Source: Bacteroidales bacterium | Lineage (GTDB): Bacteria; Bacteroidota; Bacteroidia; Bacteroidales; WCHB1-69 | Direction of reading: 5' to 3' | DNA: 64,000 nt | NCBI GenBank assembly: GCA_016288655.1 | Contig: JAEEKX010000016.1 | Coordinates: forward strand, 1-64,000 | Shown here: piece by piece, positions 33,574 to 43,751 of the stretch | Position numbering within the stretch: the stretch's first letter is position 1 | Layout of the letters: every line of letters starts with the position of its first letter | The notes under the pieces: generated by a model | The model's input: the letters and a program-made list of their open reading frames with translations, nothing else | Told to the model about the DNA's origin: nothing | Database searches by the model: none | Translations under genes and position numbers: made by a program

Positions 33574-36186
33574 TTATTGTGCGGCTTCCTCCTTGTTGAA
33601 GAAGATGAAGTTGCCGTCTTCCACCGAATCGACCACGATGGTTCCCTCTTTCTTGACGTTGCCTTCGAGGATGAACTTGGAGAGTTCGTTGAGGATCTTC
33701 TTCTGGATGACACGTTTGAGCGGACGGGCACCATAGAGCGGTTCGTAACCCAGTTCCACCAACTGTTCGAGGGCGTACTTGGTAAGTTCCACCTTCAGGT
33801 CCTGCTGCGCCAGAAGTCCGTTGAGATGGTCGATCTGCATCTTCACGATGTTGCGGATCTCGCGTTTCGACAGCGGCTGGAACATCACGATCTCGTCGAT
33901 ACGGTTGAGGAACTCCGGACGCAAGGTCTTCTTCATCAGTTCGTTGACTTCGGCCTTGGTGCGTTCGAACACCTCTTCTTCGCTGGCGTTGCCGGCTTCG
34001 GAGTAGTTGTGTTGGATGATGTCGGAGCCGAGGTTGGAGGTCATGATGATGATGGTGTTCTTAAAGTCGGCCACACGTCCCTTGTTGTCGGTAAGCCGGC
34101 CGTCGTCAAGCACCTGCAGGAGGATGTTGAAGACGTCGGGGTGGGCTTTCTCGATCTCGTCGAAGAGCACGACGGCGTAGGGGCGACGGCGGATCTTGTC
34201 GGTCAGTTCGCCGCCTTCGTCGTAGCCCACGTAGCCCGGAGGCGCGCCGATGAGACGGGAGACGGTGTGTTTCTCCTGGAACTCGCTCATGTCGAAGCGG
34301 ACGATGGCGTCCTCAGTGTTGAAGAGGTATTCGGCGAGTGCCTTGGCTAATTCGGTCTTGCCGACGCCGGTAGTGCCCATGAAGATGAAGGATCCGATGG
34401 GGCGTTTGGCATCTTGCAGGCCGGCGCGGCTGCGGCGAATGGCGTTGGCGACGGCTGCGATGGCCTCGTCCTGACCCACCACCCGTTTGTGCAACTCCTC
34501 TTCCAGGTGGAGCAGTTTCGACTTCTCGCTCTGCATCATCTTGCTCACGGGGATGCCCGTCCAGCGGGAGACCACGTCGGCGACGTCGTCTTCGCCCACC
34601 TCCTCATCGATCATGGCCTTGTCGCCCTGCACGGTGGTCAGGTCTTCCTGCCACTGTTTGATTTCGTTCTCGGCGTTTTTGATGAGTCCGTAGCGCAACT
34701 CCGCCACACGGCCGTAGTTGCCCTGACGTTCCTCGTTCTTGGCTTCGAGTTTGTATTCTTCTATCAACTTCTTGTTATTCTGGATCTTATCGACGATGTC
34801 CTTTTCGGCACGCCACTTCGTCTCCAGCGAGTTGCGTTGCTCGTTGAGTTCTGAGATGGTCTTTGAAAGGGCCGAGACCTTTTCGGGGGTGTTCTCCCGT
34901 TTGATGGCTTCGCGCTCGATTTCCAGTTGTCGGATCTTGCGTTCCACCTCGTCCAACTCTTCTGGTTTCGAATTGATTTCGAGTTTCAGTTTGGAGGCCG
35001 CCTCGTCGATGAGGTCGATGGCCTTGTCGGGCAGGAAACGATCGGTGATGTAGCGTTGCGACAGTTCGACGGCTGCGATGATGGCGTCGTCGGTGATCCG
35101 CACCTGGTGGTGGTTCTCGTAGCGCTCCTTCAGTCCACGCAGGATGGAGATGGCGGAGTACTTGTCGGGCTCGTTGATGATCACGGGTTGGAATCGGCGT
35201 TCGAGGGCCTTGTCCTTCTCGAAGTACTTTTGGTACTCGTTGAGGGTGGTGGCGCCGATGGAACGCAGTTCGCCACGGGCCAGTGCGGGTTTGAGGATGT
35301 TGGCGGCGTCCATGGCGCCCTCTCCCGATGCGCCCGCACCCACAAGGGTGTGGATCTCGTCGATGAACAGGATGATCTCTCCGTTGGAGTCGATAACCTC
35401 CTTGATGACGCTTTTCAGACGCTCCTCGAACTCTCCTTTGTACATGGCACCAGCGACGAGCGCTCCCATGTCGAGGGAGTACAACTGCTTGCTTTTCAGG
35501 TTCTCCGGGATGTCGCCGCTGACGAGACGGTGGGCCAGCCCTTCGGCGATGGCGGTCTTGCCGACGCCGGGCTCGCCGATCAGGATCGGGTTGTTTTTCG
35601 TACGCCGCGACAGGATCTGCAGCACCCGACGGATCTCGTCGTCACGGCCGATGACGGGGTCGAGTTTGCCCTTTCGGGCCGCCTCGTTGAGGTTGGTGGC
35701 GTACTTGTTGAGGGCGTTGTAGGTCACTTCGCTGTCGGCGGAGGTCACCTTCGACCCGCGCCGCAGTTCTTGGATGGCCTGCTGCGTGCCCTTCTCGGTG
35801 ATGCCGGCGTCCTTCAGGATGCGCGCGGTCGCGTCGCCCGTCATCAGGATGCCGTAGAAAAAGTGCTCCAGCGACACGTACTCGTCGCCCTGTTCCTGGG
35901 CGAACATGATCGCCTTCTGCAGAGCCGTCTGCGCGTTGCCGGACAGATAGACGTTGCCGCCCGTCACCTTCGGCACGCTCTGGATCTGACGATCAACGAC
36001 CTGCGCCACCGTCTTCGGATTGGCCTCCTGCTTCTTCAGCAGGAAAGAGATGACGTTCTCGTCGGTCTCCATCAGGGCCTTCAAAATGTGACAGGTATCT
36101 ATCTGCTGCTGCTGATTCGAAGCCGCAATCATCTGCGCCTTCGCAATCGCTTCTTGTGATTTAATGGTAAGGTTGTTTAAGTTCAT
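33574..36186 (-). CDS. clpB: Disaggregase chaperone ClpB
   Basis: 870 residues: N-domain (1-145), first AAA+ module with Walker A GEPGVGKT at 204-211, a coiled-coil M domain (about 410-530, rich in Lys/Glu), and a second AAA+ module with GTTGVGKT near 610 and the C-terminal domain. It unfolds aggregated proteins with DnaK and is not a protease partner. The start [12 protein letters not shown] at 36186 is standard for the family. The frame stays open 75 bp further upstream, but that extension is not conserved in kind. No clear TAnnTTTG box was found close upstream. Confidence 0.97.
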   Translation of the reverse strand: MNLNNLTIKSQEAIAKAQMIAASNQQQQIDTCHILKALMETDENVISFLLKKQEANPKTVAQVVDRQIQSVPKVTGGNVYLSGNAQTALQKAIMFAQEQGDEYVSLEHFFYGILMTGDATARILKDAGITEKGTQQAIQELRRGSKVTSADSEVTYNALNKYATNLNEAARKGKLDPVIGRDDEIRRVLQILSRRTKNNPILIGEPGVGKTAIAEGLAHRLVSGDIPENLKSKQLYSLDMGALVAGAMYKGEFEERLKSVIKEVIDSNGEIILFIDEIHTLVGAGASGEGAMDAANILKPALARGELRSIGATTLNEYQKYFEKDKALERRFQPVIINEPDKYSAISILRGLKERYENHHQVRITDDAIIAAVELSQRYITDRFLPDKAIDLIDEAASKLKLEINSKPEELDEVERKIRQLEIEREAIKRENTPEKVSALSKTISELNEQRNSLETKWRAEKDIVDKIQNNKKLIEEYKLEAKNEERQGNYGRVAELRYGLIKNAENEIKQWQEDLTTVQGDKAMIDEEVGEDDVADVVSRWTGIPVSKMMQSEKSKLLHLEEELHKRVVGQDEAIAAVANAIRRSRAGLQDAKRPIGSFIFMGTTGVGKTELAKALAEYLFNTEDAIVRFDMSEFQEKHTVSRLIGAPPGYVGYDEGGELTDKIRRRPYAVVLFDEIEKAHPDVFNILLQVLDDGRLTDNKGRVADFKNTIIIMTSNLGSDIIQHNYSEAGNASEEEVFERTKAEVNELMKKTLRPEFLNRIDEIVMFQPLSKREIRNIVKMQIDHLNGLLAQQDLKVELTKYALEQLVELGYEPLYGARPLKRVIQKKILNELSKFILEGNVKKEGTIVVDSVEDGNFIFFNKEEAAQ

Positions 36187-36262
36187 GGTGTTTAAAATTT
36201 TGTTTGTCCCCCTTTCCCTTTCAATAACTTTGCCAAACCCGACATACTGACAAAATGTCACG

Positions 36263-36293
36263 TTGGAAGGAAAAAGAAAAATGTTTATCTTTG
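36263..36293 (+). promoter_or_regulatory. Promoter of the FG-GAP/DUF3160 unit
   Basis: TTG (36263-36265), 20 bp spacer, TATCTTTG (36286-36293). It reads away from clpB toward the gene at 36386. Confidence 0.6.
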
Positions 36294-36385
36294 CCAGTTG
36301 AAACGGATGCTTAAGATGATGTATAATAATTTGTAAACCAGTATATTACAAACATAGATAAACAATCCCGATTTATATTTTTCGC

Positions 36386-36946
36386 ATGTTTTTCCGTACT
36401 GTCATCGTATCGTTGTTGTCTTGGCTATGCTTTACCGATCTTGCCGCACAGGCCTTTTCGTTGAAGCAGAGCAGCGACACAAGCCATGTGCTGGTGCTGA
36501 CGACGGATTCCACACGGGACGAGTGGCGGCTGCCCTATCCCGTATATCAATTCTGCGTAGGTGATGTGGATGGCGACGGGAATGACGAGGCCTTGGTGGG
36601 CGTGGTGAAGGCGACGAGGTTTTATCCGGAGAAAGGCAACCGGATCTTCGTCTTCAAAAACCGCGACGGCAGAATCCGTCCGCTGTGGATGGGCTCGAAA
36701 TTGGGGGAGGAATTGGTCGATTTCCGTGTGGCGGACGGCAAACTCATCAGCATGGAGAGACTGAAGGACGGGAGTTACAACGTGGATGAGTGGGAGTGGT
36801 CGAGGTTCGGCCCACGATTCACGAGGTATATCACGACCCATGCAACCATAGAATATGTAAAACCAATTTTTAATTCCAATGAAAAAAATATTGATGACAA
36901 TCATGCTGGCGATGCTCATCCTTACGGGATGGGGGCAGCAAGGTGA
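36386..36946 (+). CDS. Exported FG-GAP/VCBS-like small protein
   Basis: 186 residues with a signal peptide (residues 1-21, ending LAAQ) and one calcium-loop motif GDVDGDGNDEALVG near 58-71, as in FG-GAP/VCBS repeats. A second half resembles one further blade. The last 30 residues (from about YVKPIFN) are encoded in DNA that also encodes the start of the next gene in another frame, a 68-bp overlap. The tail may therefore be the result of a lost stop. Likely periplasmic or surface. Function unknown. Confidence 0.6.
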   Translation: MFFRTVIVSLLSWLCFTDLAAQAFSLKQSSDTSHVLVLTTDSTRDEWRLPYPVYQFCVGDVDGDGNDEALVGVVKATRFYPEKGNRIFVFKNRDGRIRPLWMGSKLGEELVDFRVADGKLISMERLKDGSYNVDEWEWSRFGPRFTRYITTHATIEYVKPIFNSNEKNIDDNHAGDAHPYGMGAAR

Positions 36947-39269
36947 AAAGAAGCACTACATTCTTCCCGGCAACGGAAAGATAGACGTGGAGATGCTGAA
37001 CAAGAAGATAGACCTGAACATGGACATCTCCCAACTCAACATCAACGAGTTGCGAGTCCTGCGCAATTCGTTCTACGCCCGTCAGGGATATGCCTTCATG
37101 ACCTCGGACATGCGGTCGGTGTTCTATCAGGCCTCATGGTACTACGATAAGATGATGGAAAGATGGGAAATTGAAGAGGAAGCGGCATATAATGGACAGG
37201 AGGCGCCCGCCTACAAGTTCACCAAAGAGGAGGAGGCGTTCATGGCCAAACTCAAAGCAAGGGAAGATGAGTTGAAGAAGCACAACTTCGCCAACGGCCA
37301 ACCGGTACTGGACAACCTTGTCAACAATTTTCAAATCGAGAATCCCGACAAGGGACTGACGGATATGCTTGCGAATCAGGGGTTTGCCATCGTCCCCGAC
37401 ACTTATGAGCAACTGTTTCAGGTGTATGAGAACAACGATTATCATGATTTTCCCAGTTTCGTCACCACCGACCTCTATCTGCAACTATACCACATGTATT
37501 TCGATTGCATGCTGCGCAGGGCAGAGGAGGGCAAGTTGTTCACGGCTTTGCAGGACTTTTGCCGCAAGGCCTACGAAAAGTGTACCCGAGCCATCGCCCA
37601 CCCCGTCAATGCGCAGGAGAAGGAATTGGCCGAGTTCAATCAGGCCTATTTCGCCGTCGCGCTGCGGCTGCTCAATCCGCAGGAGAATTGCGCCGTGGAG
37701 CCGAAATACAAGTCGATGGTGATCGACGAGGTGGCGAAATGCAACGCCGCCAGCACCGACTTCTCGCCTTTCATGGAATATACGAGGGTGATGTTCCCCT
37801 ATGCCCTGTTCCGTCCCCGCGGACATTACACCCGCAGCGAAACGCTGAAGCGCTATTTCCGCGGCATGATGTGGGTGCAGACGGCCGCCTTCGACACCGA
37901 CAACCCTTTGATGATGCGCCGGGCCGTTTTCATGGCCAAGACCATTTGCGGAAATGCCGAACTCAATGCGGCTTTCAAGGATATTTTCGACCCCATGACG
38001 TTCATCATGGGCAATCCCGACAACATCACCATGATGCAAGTGTATGAAATTCTGCAACATTACAACTATACCGAACTGATTGGAAATGACAACGTGTTGC
38101 AAAAATTCGTCGCGGAGGTGGATGCCCAGGCGGAAAAGCAGACCCGCATCCGTCCGAAGCAAGAACTTTCCGGCCACAACAAAATCAACCTGATGCCCCA
38201 ACGCTACCAGCCCGATGGCGAAGTGTTGCAGGAGATGTACGATTGGAAGAGCAACGTGTCGCAGCGGTTCTGTCCCAAGGGAATCGACTTCTTCGCCGCG
38301 GGAGGCAGTGCGCTGGCGCTGCAGTTGGATAGGGAAGGCGAGACCTGGACCGAGTTCGATGTGAACATGGAACGTATGCAAAAACGGATGGGCGAAATCG
38401 ACTGGAAGGAGAACATCGCCGTGCGCTGGCAGAAGGTGCTCCTCGAACTCTCCAAAGGACACCAGCAGACCCAAGTCCCCTACTTCATGGTCGGAACGGC
38501 ATGGGGCAAGAAGGACCTGAACGCCGCTTTGGCCTCTTATGCTGAACTGAAGCACGATGCCATTCTCTATGCTAAACAACCCTTTGCCGCGGAATGTGGC
38601 GGCGGCGGTCCCGAAGACCCCATCGTGAAGGGTTATGTGGAACCCAACATCGGCTTCTGGACTGCGGTGATTGACTTGTTGAATGTCACGAAAGATGCCT
38701 TCAAATCCTTCGGAATCATGAACGACGAGATACTCGCTCTGACGGACGATATGGTTGAAGAGGCCCAGTTCTTCCTGAATTGCAGCCGGAAGGAGTTGGC
38801 AGGCAAGCAATTGAGCAACGAAGAATACAGACATATCGAAATCGTGGGCTCTGTTTTCGAGAACATGACACTGAATTTGATAAGCAACGGGGACGAGTAT
38901 CTTATGAATTGGAATGAGTCGGTGTCTGGTGCCGACCGCAGCGTGGCCGTAGTTGCCGACATCTATACCGCCAACGGCAGGAATGTGCCTTCGGAGAAAA
39001 GAGCCGTGCTGTACAACGCCGTGGGACCTTCCGATGTCATCTACGTCATTGTGGAGATCAACGGCTATCTCTACCTTACCCGTGGCGCTGTGTTCTCCTA
39101 TCGAGAATTCCACGATGCCCTCAATGTGCCCCGCCACACCGACGAGGAGTGGCAGGAGATGCTGAAGACCAAGCCCCGCCTCGGCGTTCCCCAGTGGATG
39201 GAAAGCATCACCGTCCCCATCAAGGCGCCGAAGGATAACGACCTGATCTTTTACAGTTCGGGCTGCTGA
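36879..39269 (+). CDS. DUF3160 protein with N-terminal YARHG-like domain
   Basis: 796 residues. A signal peptide (MKKILMTIMLAMLILTGWGQ) is followed by a YARHG-like segment (NELRVLRNSFYARQGYAF, near 53-71). The long DUF3160 region follows (SFVTTDLYLQLYHMYFDC, then YFRGMMWVQTAAFDTDNPLM, ending near RHTDEEWQEML). DUF3160 proteins are large exported proteins of unknown activity found in Bacteroidota and other phyla. It overlaps the FG-GAP-like gene and is followed after 29 bp by the CapA-like gene, so the three are probably co-transcribed. Confidence 0.85.
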   Translation: MKKILMTIMLAMLILTGWGQQGEKKHYILPGNGKIDVEMLNKKIDLNMDISQLNINELRVLRNSFYARQGYAFMTSDMRSVFYQASWYYDKMMERWEIEEEAAYNGQEAPAYKFTKEEEAFMAKLKAREDELKKHNFANGQPVLDNLVNNFQIENPDKGLTDMLANQGFAIVPDTYEQLFQVYENNDYHDFPSFVTTDLYLQLYHMYFDCMLRRAEEGKLFTALQDFCRKAYEKCTRAIAHPVNAQEKELAEFNQAYFAVALRLLNPQENCAVEPKYKSMVIDEVAKCNAASTDFSPFMEYTRVMFPYALFRPRGHYTRSETLKRYFRGMMWVQTAAFDTDNPLMMRRAVFMAKTICGNAELNAAFKDIFDPMTFIMGNPDNITMMQVYEILQHYNYTELIGNDNVLQKFVAEVDAQAEKQTRIRPKQELSGHNKINLMPQRYQPDGEVLQEMYDWKSNVSQRFCPKGIDFFAAGGSALALQLDREGETWTEFDVNMERMQKRMGEIDWKENIAVRWQKVLLELSKGHQQTQVPYFMVGTAWGKKDLNAALASYAELKHDAILYAKQPFAAECGGGGPEDPIVKGYVEPNIGFWTAVIDLLNVTKDAFKSFGIMNDEILALTDDMVEEAQFFLNCSRKELAGKQLSNEEYRHIEIVGSVFENMTLNLISNGDEYLMNWNESVSGADRSVAVVADIYTANGRNVPSEKRAVLYNAVGPSDVIYVIVEINGYLYLTRGAVFSYREFHDALNVPRHTDEEWQEMLKTKPRLGVPQWMESITVPIKAPKDNDLIFYSSGC

Positions 39270-39298
39270 GGATTTGAACGGCAAAAAGTGGAGCGTGA

Positions 39299-40231
39299 AT
39301 GAGAAAATTCAATTTCACGACGCTGTGGCGTTTCATATGGATTGTACTGCTGTGCTTTCAAGGCGGCACCGTTTCGGTATATGCGCAGGTCTTCTTGAAC
39401 TCCCAAGATACTGACACCCTCACCATTGCCTTCACGGGCGACATTCTCCTTGACAGGGGCGTGCGCCGGCAGATCGAGAACCGCGGCATAGAGAGCATCT
39501 TCGACAGGCAGTCGGATTCCGTTTTCCGCTGTTCCGACATCGTGGTGGGGAATCTGGAGTGCCCTGCCACCACCTTGCACACCCCGATGATGAAGCAGTT
39601 CGTGTTCCGTGCCGACCCCGAGTGGCTCGGGGCCTTGCGCGCCCACGGTTTCACCCATCTCAATCTGGCCAACAACCATACGGTGGACCAGGGGCGACGC
39701 GGTTTGGTGGACACGTGGCACAACGTGGAGCAATACGGGATGACGCCCGTCGGAGTGGGCAACACCATGGCGGAAGCCGCCCAGCCCGTTCTGTTGGCGG
39801 AGCATCCCCGGAAGGTCTGGCTCCTCGCCTCCCTCCTGCTGACGCTCGAGCATTTCCCCTATCTCCCCGATCTGCCTTCGGTCAACCAGGAGTCCATCGA
39901 CTCCCTGCGGGTCCGCATCCGCTCGCTTCGCGAGGCGGACAGCACTGCCGTCATTATTGTGTCGTTGCATTGGGGTAGGGAGCATACGCTGGAGCCGGCA
40001 CCCGTGCAGCGCACCCTGGCCCGCCGTCTGATCGATGCCGGTGCCGATGCCCTGATCTGCCATCACACCCACACCTTGCAGACCATCGAGTCATACCGTG
40101 GCAGATACATCTATTATAGTATCGGCAACTTCATCTTCGACCAGCAGCGCGACATCAACCGCCGCTCCTGCATCCCCCAACTGAAAATCACGTGGAACGG
40201 CATCACGGTGGAAAATCATTTCATAAGATGA
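39299..40231 (+). CDS. CapA-family (poly-gamma-glutamate/metallophosphatase-like) protein
   Basis: 310 residues with a signal-anchor at the N-terminus and the CapA metallophosphatase motifs in order: FTGDILLDRG (about 44-53), VGNLECP, LNLANNHTVDQG, VSLHWGRE, ICHHTHTLQ and SIGNFIFDQ. CapA proteins are linked to export or anchoring of poly-gamma-glutamate, but many are stand-alone envelope hydrolases. No capBC genes are near, so a capsule role is not supported here. Confidence 0.88.
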   Translation: MRKFNFTTLWRFIWIVLLCFQGGTVSVYAQVFLNSQDTDTLTIAFTGDILLDRGVRRQIENRGIESIFDRQSDSVFRCSDIVVGNLECPATTLHTPMMKQFVFRADPEWLGALRAHGFTHLNLANNHTVDQGRRGLVDTWHNVEQYGMTPVGVGNTMAEAAQPVLLAEHPRKVWLLASLLLTLEHFPYLPDLPSVNQESIDSLRVRIRSLREADSTAVIIVSLHWGREHTLEPAPVQRTLARRLIDAGADALICHHTHTLQTIESYRGRYIYYSIGNFIFDQQRDINRRSCIPQLKITWNGITVENHFIR

Positions 40232-40426
40232 AGGAATCCATTTTGGCCTATGGGTCAAATTTGGTGATAAAAACCTTGTAAAGCACTGATTTTTATATGT
40301 TTGCAGTAGTATTTGTGACAATGCAAAAAGTGCTTTTTTGTGGGTCGGATAAGCTGTTGTATAGCTTCATTACGATCCTCTTCCTCGGTCTGTGAGCGAA
40401 GATATCAGGTCTCTTTTCTTCTCCTG
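40232..40426. other. Convergent intergenic region
   Basis: AT-rich DNA between capA-like and C10 peptidase stops. It contains the pair GCAAAAAGTGC-TTTTTTG (40323-40340), a weak hairpin with Ts, but nothing stronger. No gene seen. Confidence 0.3.
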
Positions 40427-42478
40427 CTACTCCTTCACCACCTTCTTCGTCACCAGCAGTGCGCCGCCGCGATAGAGCCGCAGGAAATAGACGCCCGCGC
40501 TCATTGCGGAGAGGTCGATGGCAGTGGTTTCTTCCTCTATCTTTTGGATGAACAGCAATTTTCCGTAGGCATCGTAGCAACGGGCTTCGGTCGGGGCAGT
40601 CGCGGCGGGAACCGTCAGCAGACAGGTGCCGGACGTCGGGTTGGGGCTGACACGTACGTCGCCCGCCGTATTGTCGTTCACGCCCGCCGTGATGGTCAGG
40701 TGCATCGTCACCGTGCTGTCGCAGCCGGCTTGGTTGGTGAACACCTGTGTGTAGTCGCCCGACTCGGTGTAGGTGTTGCCGTTCCATTCGTAGCCGCTCC
40801 CGTCGGCGGTGGCGTCGAACTCGGTGACGATGTCGCCGCAGTAGAGTTCGGTGATCAGGAAGACGCTCGTCTGCGGCGCCTCGGGATAGGCGAGTTCAAG
40901 GCAGTGCCCGCTGACCTCGAAACTGGTCTCCTCGGGATAGTTGCCGTTGTGCCACTTCAGCGCCAACTCGCCGCTCACCACCGGCAGGGTGATGTCGATG
41001 TCGGCACCCTCCTCCAACGTCACCTCCGCGATCTTGACGACCCGGTTGAAGACCTTGATGTGGCATCCCTGCCAGCCGTCGCCGTAACTGTCGTGAAGAT
41101 GGAAGGTGATCTCGCAGCCGTCGGCGAAGGTCACCCAGGTGGAAGCGGTGTTGGCGCACCCGCCCTCGTCAGTGACCGTCACGGTGTAGTATTTCGGAAC
41201 GCTCGGCGCCACCGTGATCGACTGGGTGTGCTCGCCCGTGCTCCACGCATAGCTCGCGCCGGCCGGAGCCGTCAGCGTGACGCTGCTGTTCTCGTCGGCC
41301 ATCACTGTGTTGCCGCTGATGGCGATCTCGGGATAGGGATAGCAGGGATCCGGCTCCAGTCCGAAGATGCCGCCCTGGTAGGTGTTGAAGACGTAACTCC
41401 CCGGGTTCAGGTCGGAGACGGCGAAGTAGCCGTTGTGGCTCCCTTGCCACCCCCAGTTGAAGTGGAAGAAGTTGTCCTCGTCGTAGCCGTCGCACACGAA
41501 GGCATGACCGCCGTCGTCGCCGCTGCCGCTGTAGTAAACGGGCCGTTCGGCATTCAACTCACCCTTCAGCGCGTTGATCCAGGCGGTTTCGTTGCTCCCC
41601 TTGTAGTTGAAGGTGCAGGGGCCGTAGCCGAAATAACGCCGCATGGCGTTGGGCACGTTCTCGCTGTTTGCGCCGCTGGCCGAAGGAGAGTACATCATGT
41701 TCACGCTCACACCGCAGTGGTACAGCAACTTGGCCACCTCGTTCACCTGATCAATGGGGGTGCTGCTGTTCAGCAACGCCGGCATCAGGGTGTAGTCGTA
41801 GGTGGCAGCGGAGTAATCGACCTCCAGCGTGCCGTAGTCGCCATAACCGTAGTCGCTGTAGTTGGCCACGTAGGAGTGCTGGCCGTTGCCTTGGGCCGGC
41901 CACTGCCAGTAGCGCATGATCTGTCCCATGGCCGTGGCCACACAGCCCGTGATGGCCTTGTTGCTGCCGGAGCCGGGACAGAGACGGTTGTAGTAAGGAC
42001 TTTGATTCCAGGTGGTTACGAGCAACGGCTCCACCACCACATCGCGACTGCCGGCGGGGGCGGTACCCTCCAGCAACGCATGCCATGCCGCCGCCATCGA
42101 AGGGTAGGCGCGTGTGCCCGCGGAGAGATCCTCTACGGCGGTGCGGTAACTCTCTAACCATGCCAGCAGGTTGGCGGGGGCGGTGGCAGCGTCGAAGGCG
42201 CCGTCGAGACTGTAACCCAGCACGGGACGCACCTGGTCATCGGCCGCCATGACCACATAGCCGCCGCCGACGCGGTTGTAAACATATACGCAGGGCTGTT
42301 GCGTGCTGCCGTCAAGTTGGTAGGCCAACTGCATCGGGGCCGCCTGACGCACGCCGTCGCGCTGCGTCAGGAAATTGCCCGCCGCCTGCCGAACCAAGGC
42401 GGTATCGACCGGCGCCGCCATCAGGGTGGCCATGCCCATCACAAACAGACTGACAAAGGTGAAGATGTTTTTTTTCAT
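40427..42478 (-). CDS. C10 cysteine peptidase (streptopain-like), T9SS cargo
   Basis: 683 residues: signal peptide (1-21), a Spi-type propeptide/inhibitor region (about 25-115), and the C10 papain-like domain with Cys179 in ITGCVATAMGQIMRYW and His325 in DDGGHAFVCDGYD, followed by FFHFNWGWQG. Beta-rich accessory domains (about 385-600) and a type A T9SS sorting domain (VRVSPNPTSGTC to KVVKE) follow. It should be secreted as a zymogen and fixed on the surface. Related enzymes are SpeB of Streptococcus, interpain A and PrtT. Single-gene unit. Confidence 0.93.
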   Translation of the reverse strand: MKKNIFTFVSLFVMGMATLMAAPVDTALVRQAAGNFLTQRDGVRQAAPMQLAYQLDGSTQQPCVYVYNRVGGGYVVMAADDQVRPVLGYSLDGAFDAATAPANLLAWLESYRTAVEDLSAGTRAYPSMAAAWHALLEGTAPAGSRDVVVEPLLVTTWNQSPYYNRLCPGSGSNKAITGCVATAMGQIMRYWQWPAQGNGQHSYVANYSDYGYGDYGTLEVDYSAATYDYTLMPALLNSSTPIDQVNEVAKLLYHCGVSVNMMYSPSASGANSENVPNAMRRYFGYGPCTFNYKGSNETAWINALKGELNAERPVYYSGSGDDGGHAFVCDGYDEDNFFHFNWGWQGSHNGYFAVSDLNPGSYVFNTYQGGIFGLEPDPCYPYPEIAISGNTVMADENSSVTLTAPAGASYAWSTGEHTQSITVAPSVPKYYTVTVTDEGGCANTASTWVTFADGCEITFHLHDSYGDGWQGCHIKVFNRVVKIAEVTLEEGADIDITLPVVSGELALKWHNGNYPEETSFEVSGHCLELAYPEAPQTSVFLITELYCGDIVTEFDATADGSGYEWNGNTYTESGDYTQVFTNQAGCDSTVTMHLTITAGVNDNTAGDVRVSPNPTSGTCLLTVPAATAPTEARCYDAYGKLLFIQKIEEETTAIDLSAMSAGVYFLRLYRGGALLVTKKVVKE

Positions 42479-42496
42479 TGTAAAAATATTTGTGAA

Positions 42497-43720
42497 TTAT
42501 TGATTTTCAAGAATTTTATCGCACGCACCCAGATTTTCTTCCACAAAGGTGGCACAGGTTTGGCAGGTCAGCCGGTAGAAGTCCGGGTCGTTCTCGAAAC
42601 GCTGCATCAGTTCGCGTAGTTCGTCGGCGTTGCGGACAGGGAAGGCGCCGCCGCGGTTCACCAAGCCGACGGCTTCGGCAAACTTCTGATACTGTGGTCC
42701 GAAGATGACGGGGATGCCGAAGACGGCGGCTTCCAACGTGTTGTGCAACCCTGTGGCGAACCCGCCGCCCACCATCGCTACGTCGGCGTAACGGTAGATC
42801 TTGCTCAACAACCCGATGGCGTCAACGATAAGAATTTGGTATTCAGAAAGATCGTGGCCTTCGCGCTGGGTGTAGCGGATGGTTTTGTAGTCGGAAAAAC
42901 GTGCCAGAATATCCGTAATGTGCCCTTCATCGATCAGGTGCGGGGCGAGCAGCAATTTGTAAGAGCGTTGCAGGGTAGGAAAGACCTGCGCGATGGCCTG
43001 TTCGTCGTGAGGCCAACTACTGCCGACGACGAGCAACTGGGCGTCGCCTTTGAACGACTCCACGAAATCAAGGCGTGCGTTCTGCTGCGCGATGGCATAA
43101 ACGCGGTCGTAGCGAGTGTCGCCGGTAATGGTAACTTGTTTGATTCCAATACTTTGCAAAAGGTCTGCCGAGCGGCTGTCCTGCACGAAAAAGTGGGTGC
43201 AGCATTGCAGTTGGCGGGCGAACCAGCGGCCGACGGGCTTGAAAAAGTATTGCGACGGCCGGAAGATGGCGGAGACATAGTAAAGGGGAATCCGGCGGCG
43301 CGTGATGCCGTCGATAAAGTTGTACCAATACTCGTATTTGACGAAATAGGCGGCCTGGGGATGGACAATGTCGAGAAAGCGCCGCACGTTGCGCGGAGTG
43401 TCGGCGGGCAGATAGCAGGCGATGTCGATCTCCTTCGCGTTCTTCTTCACTTCATAGCCGGAAGGGGAGAAGAAGGTGACCAGAAAGGTGAGTTCGGGAT
43501 GGCGTTGGTGCAGCCGTTCGATCAGGGGACGCCCCTGTTCGTATTCGCCGAGCGAAGCGGCGTGGAACCACACGATCTTTTTATCCTTGCACGCACTTTC
43601 CAAGATCTCCCACGTCTGCTTGCGACCGCGATGCAACTGCTTGGCTTTCAAGTTGAAAAGAGCAGCCACCGCAATGCCGGCGTTGTATAGGTGGATGAAG
43701 ATGGTGTAGAAAAATCGCAT
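42497..43720 (-). CDS. waaA: 3-deoxy-D-manno-octulosonic acid (Kdo) transferase
   Basis: 407 residues, a GT-B glycosyltransferase of the WaaA/KdtA family: an N-terminal membrane-associated helix (FFYTIFIHLYNAGIAVAALF), VWFHAASLGEYEQGRPL, FVKYEYWYNF, TGDTRYDRV, VGSSWPHDE and GGGFATGLHNTLEAAVFG with GPQYQKFAEA. It adds Kdo to lipid A precursors on the inner membrane. It precedes the C10 peptidase gene by 18 bp. Confidence 0.95.
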   Translation of the reverse strand: MRFFYTIFIHLYNAGIAVAALFNLKAKQLHRGRKQTWEILESACKDKKIVWFHAASLGEYEQGRPLIERLHQRHPELTFLVTFFSPSGYEVKKNAKEIDIACYLPADTPRNVRRFLDIVHPQAAYFVKYEYWYNFIDGITRRRIPLYYVSAIFRPSQYFFKPVGRWFARQLQCCTHFFVQDSRSADLLQSIGIKQVTITGDTRYDRVYAIAQQNARLDFVESFKGDAQLLVVGSSWPHDEQAIAQVFPTLQRSYKLLLAPHLIDEGHITDILARFSDYKTIRYTQREGHDLSEYQILIVDAIGLLSKIYRYADVAMVGGGFATGLHNTLEAAVFGIPVIFGPQYQKFAEAVGLVNRGGAFPVRNADELRELMQRFENDPDFYRLTCQTCATFVEENLGACDKILENQ

Positions 43721-43751
43721 GTGATGTGCTCAAAAAAAGGCGCGGGGCCTG

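Noticed and set aside
37485-39284. 599-codon open frame on the minus strand opposite the DUF3160 gene
   Set aside because: Antisense shadow; the plus-strand protein has a signal peptide and recognisable domains.
40293-40787. 164-codon minus-strand open frame beside the C10 peptidase end
   Set aside because: Overlaps the sorting domain in another frame; no features of its own.
40340-42157. 605-codon open frame on the plus strand opposite the C10 peptidase
   Set aside because: Antisense shadow with low-complexity Val/Ala/Gly composition; the minus strand carries the protease motifs.
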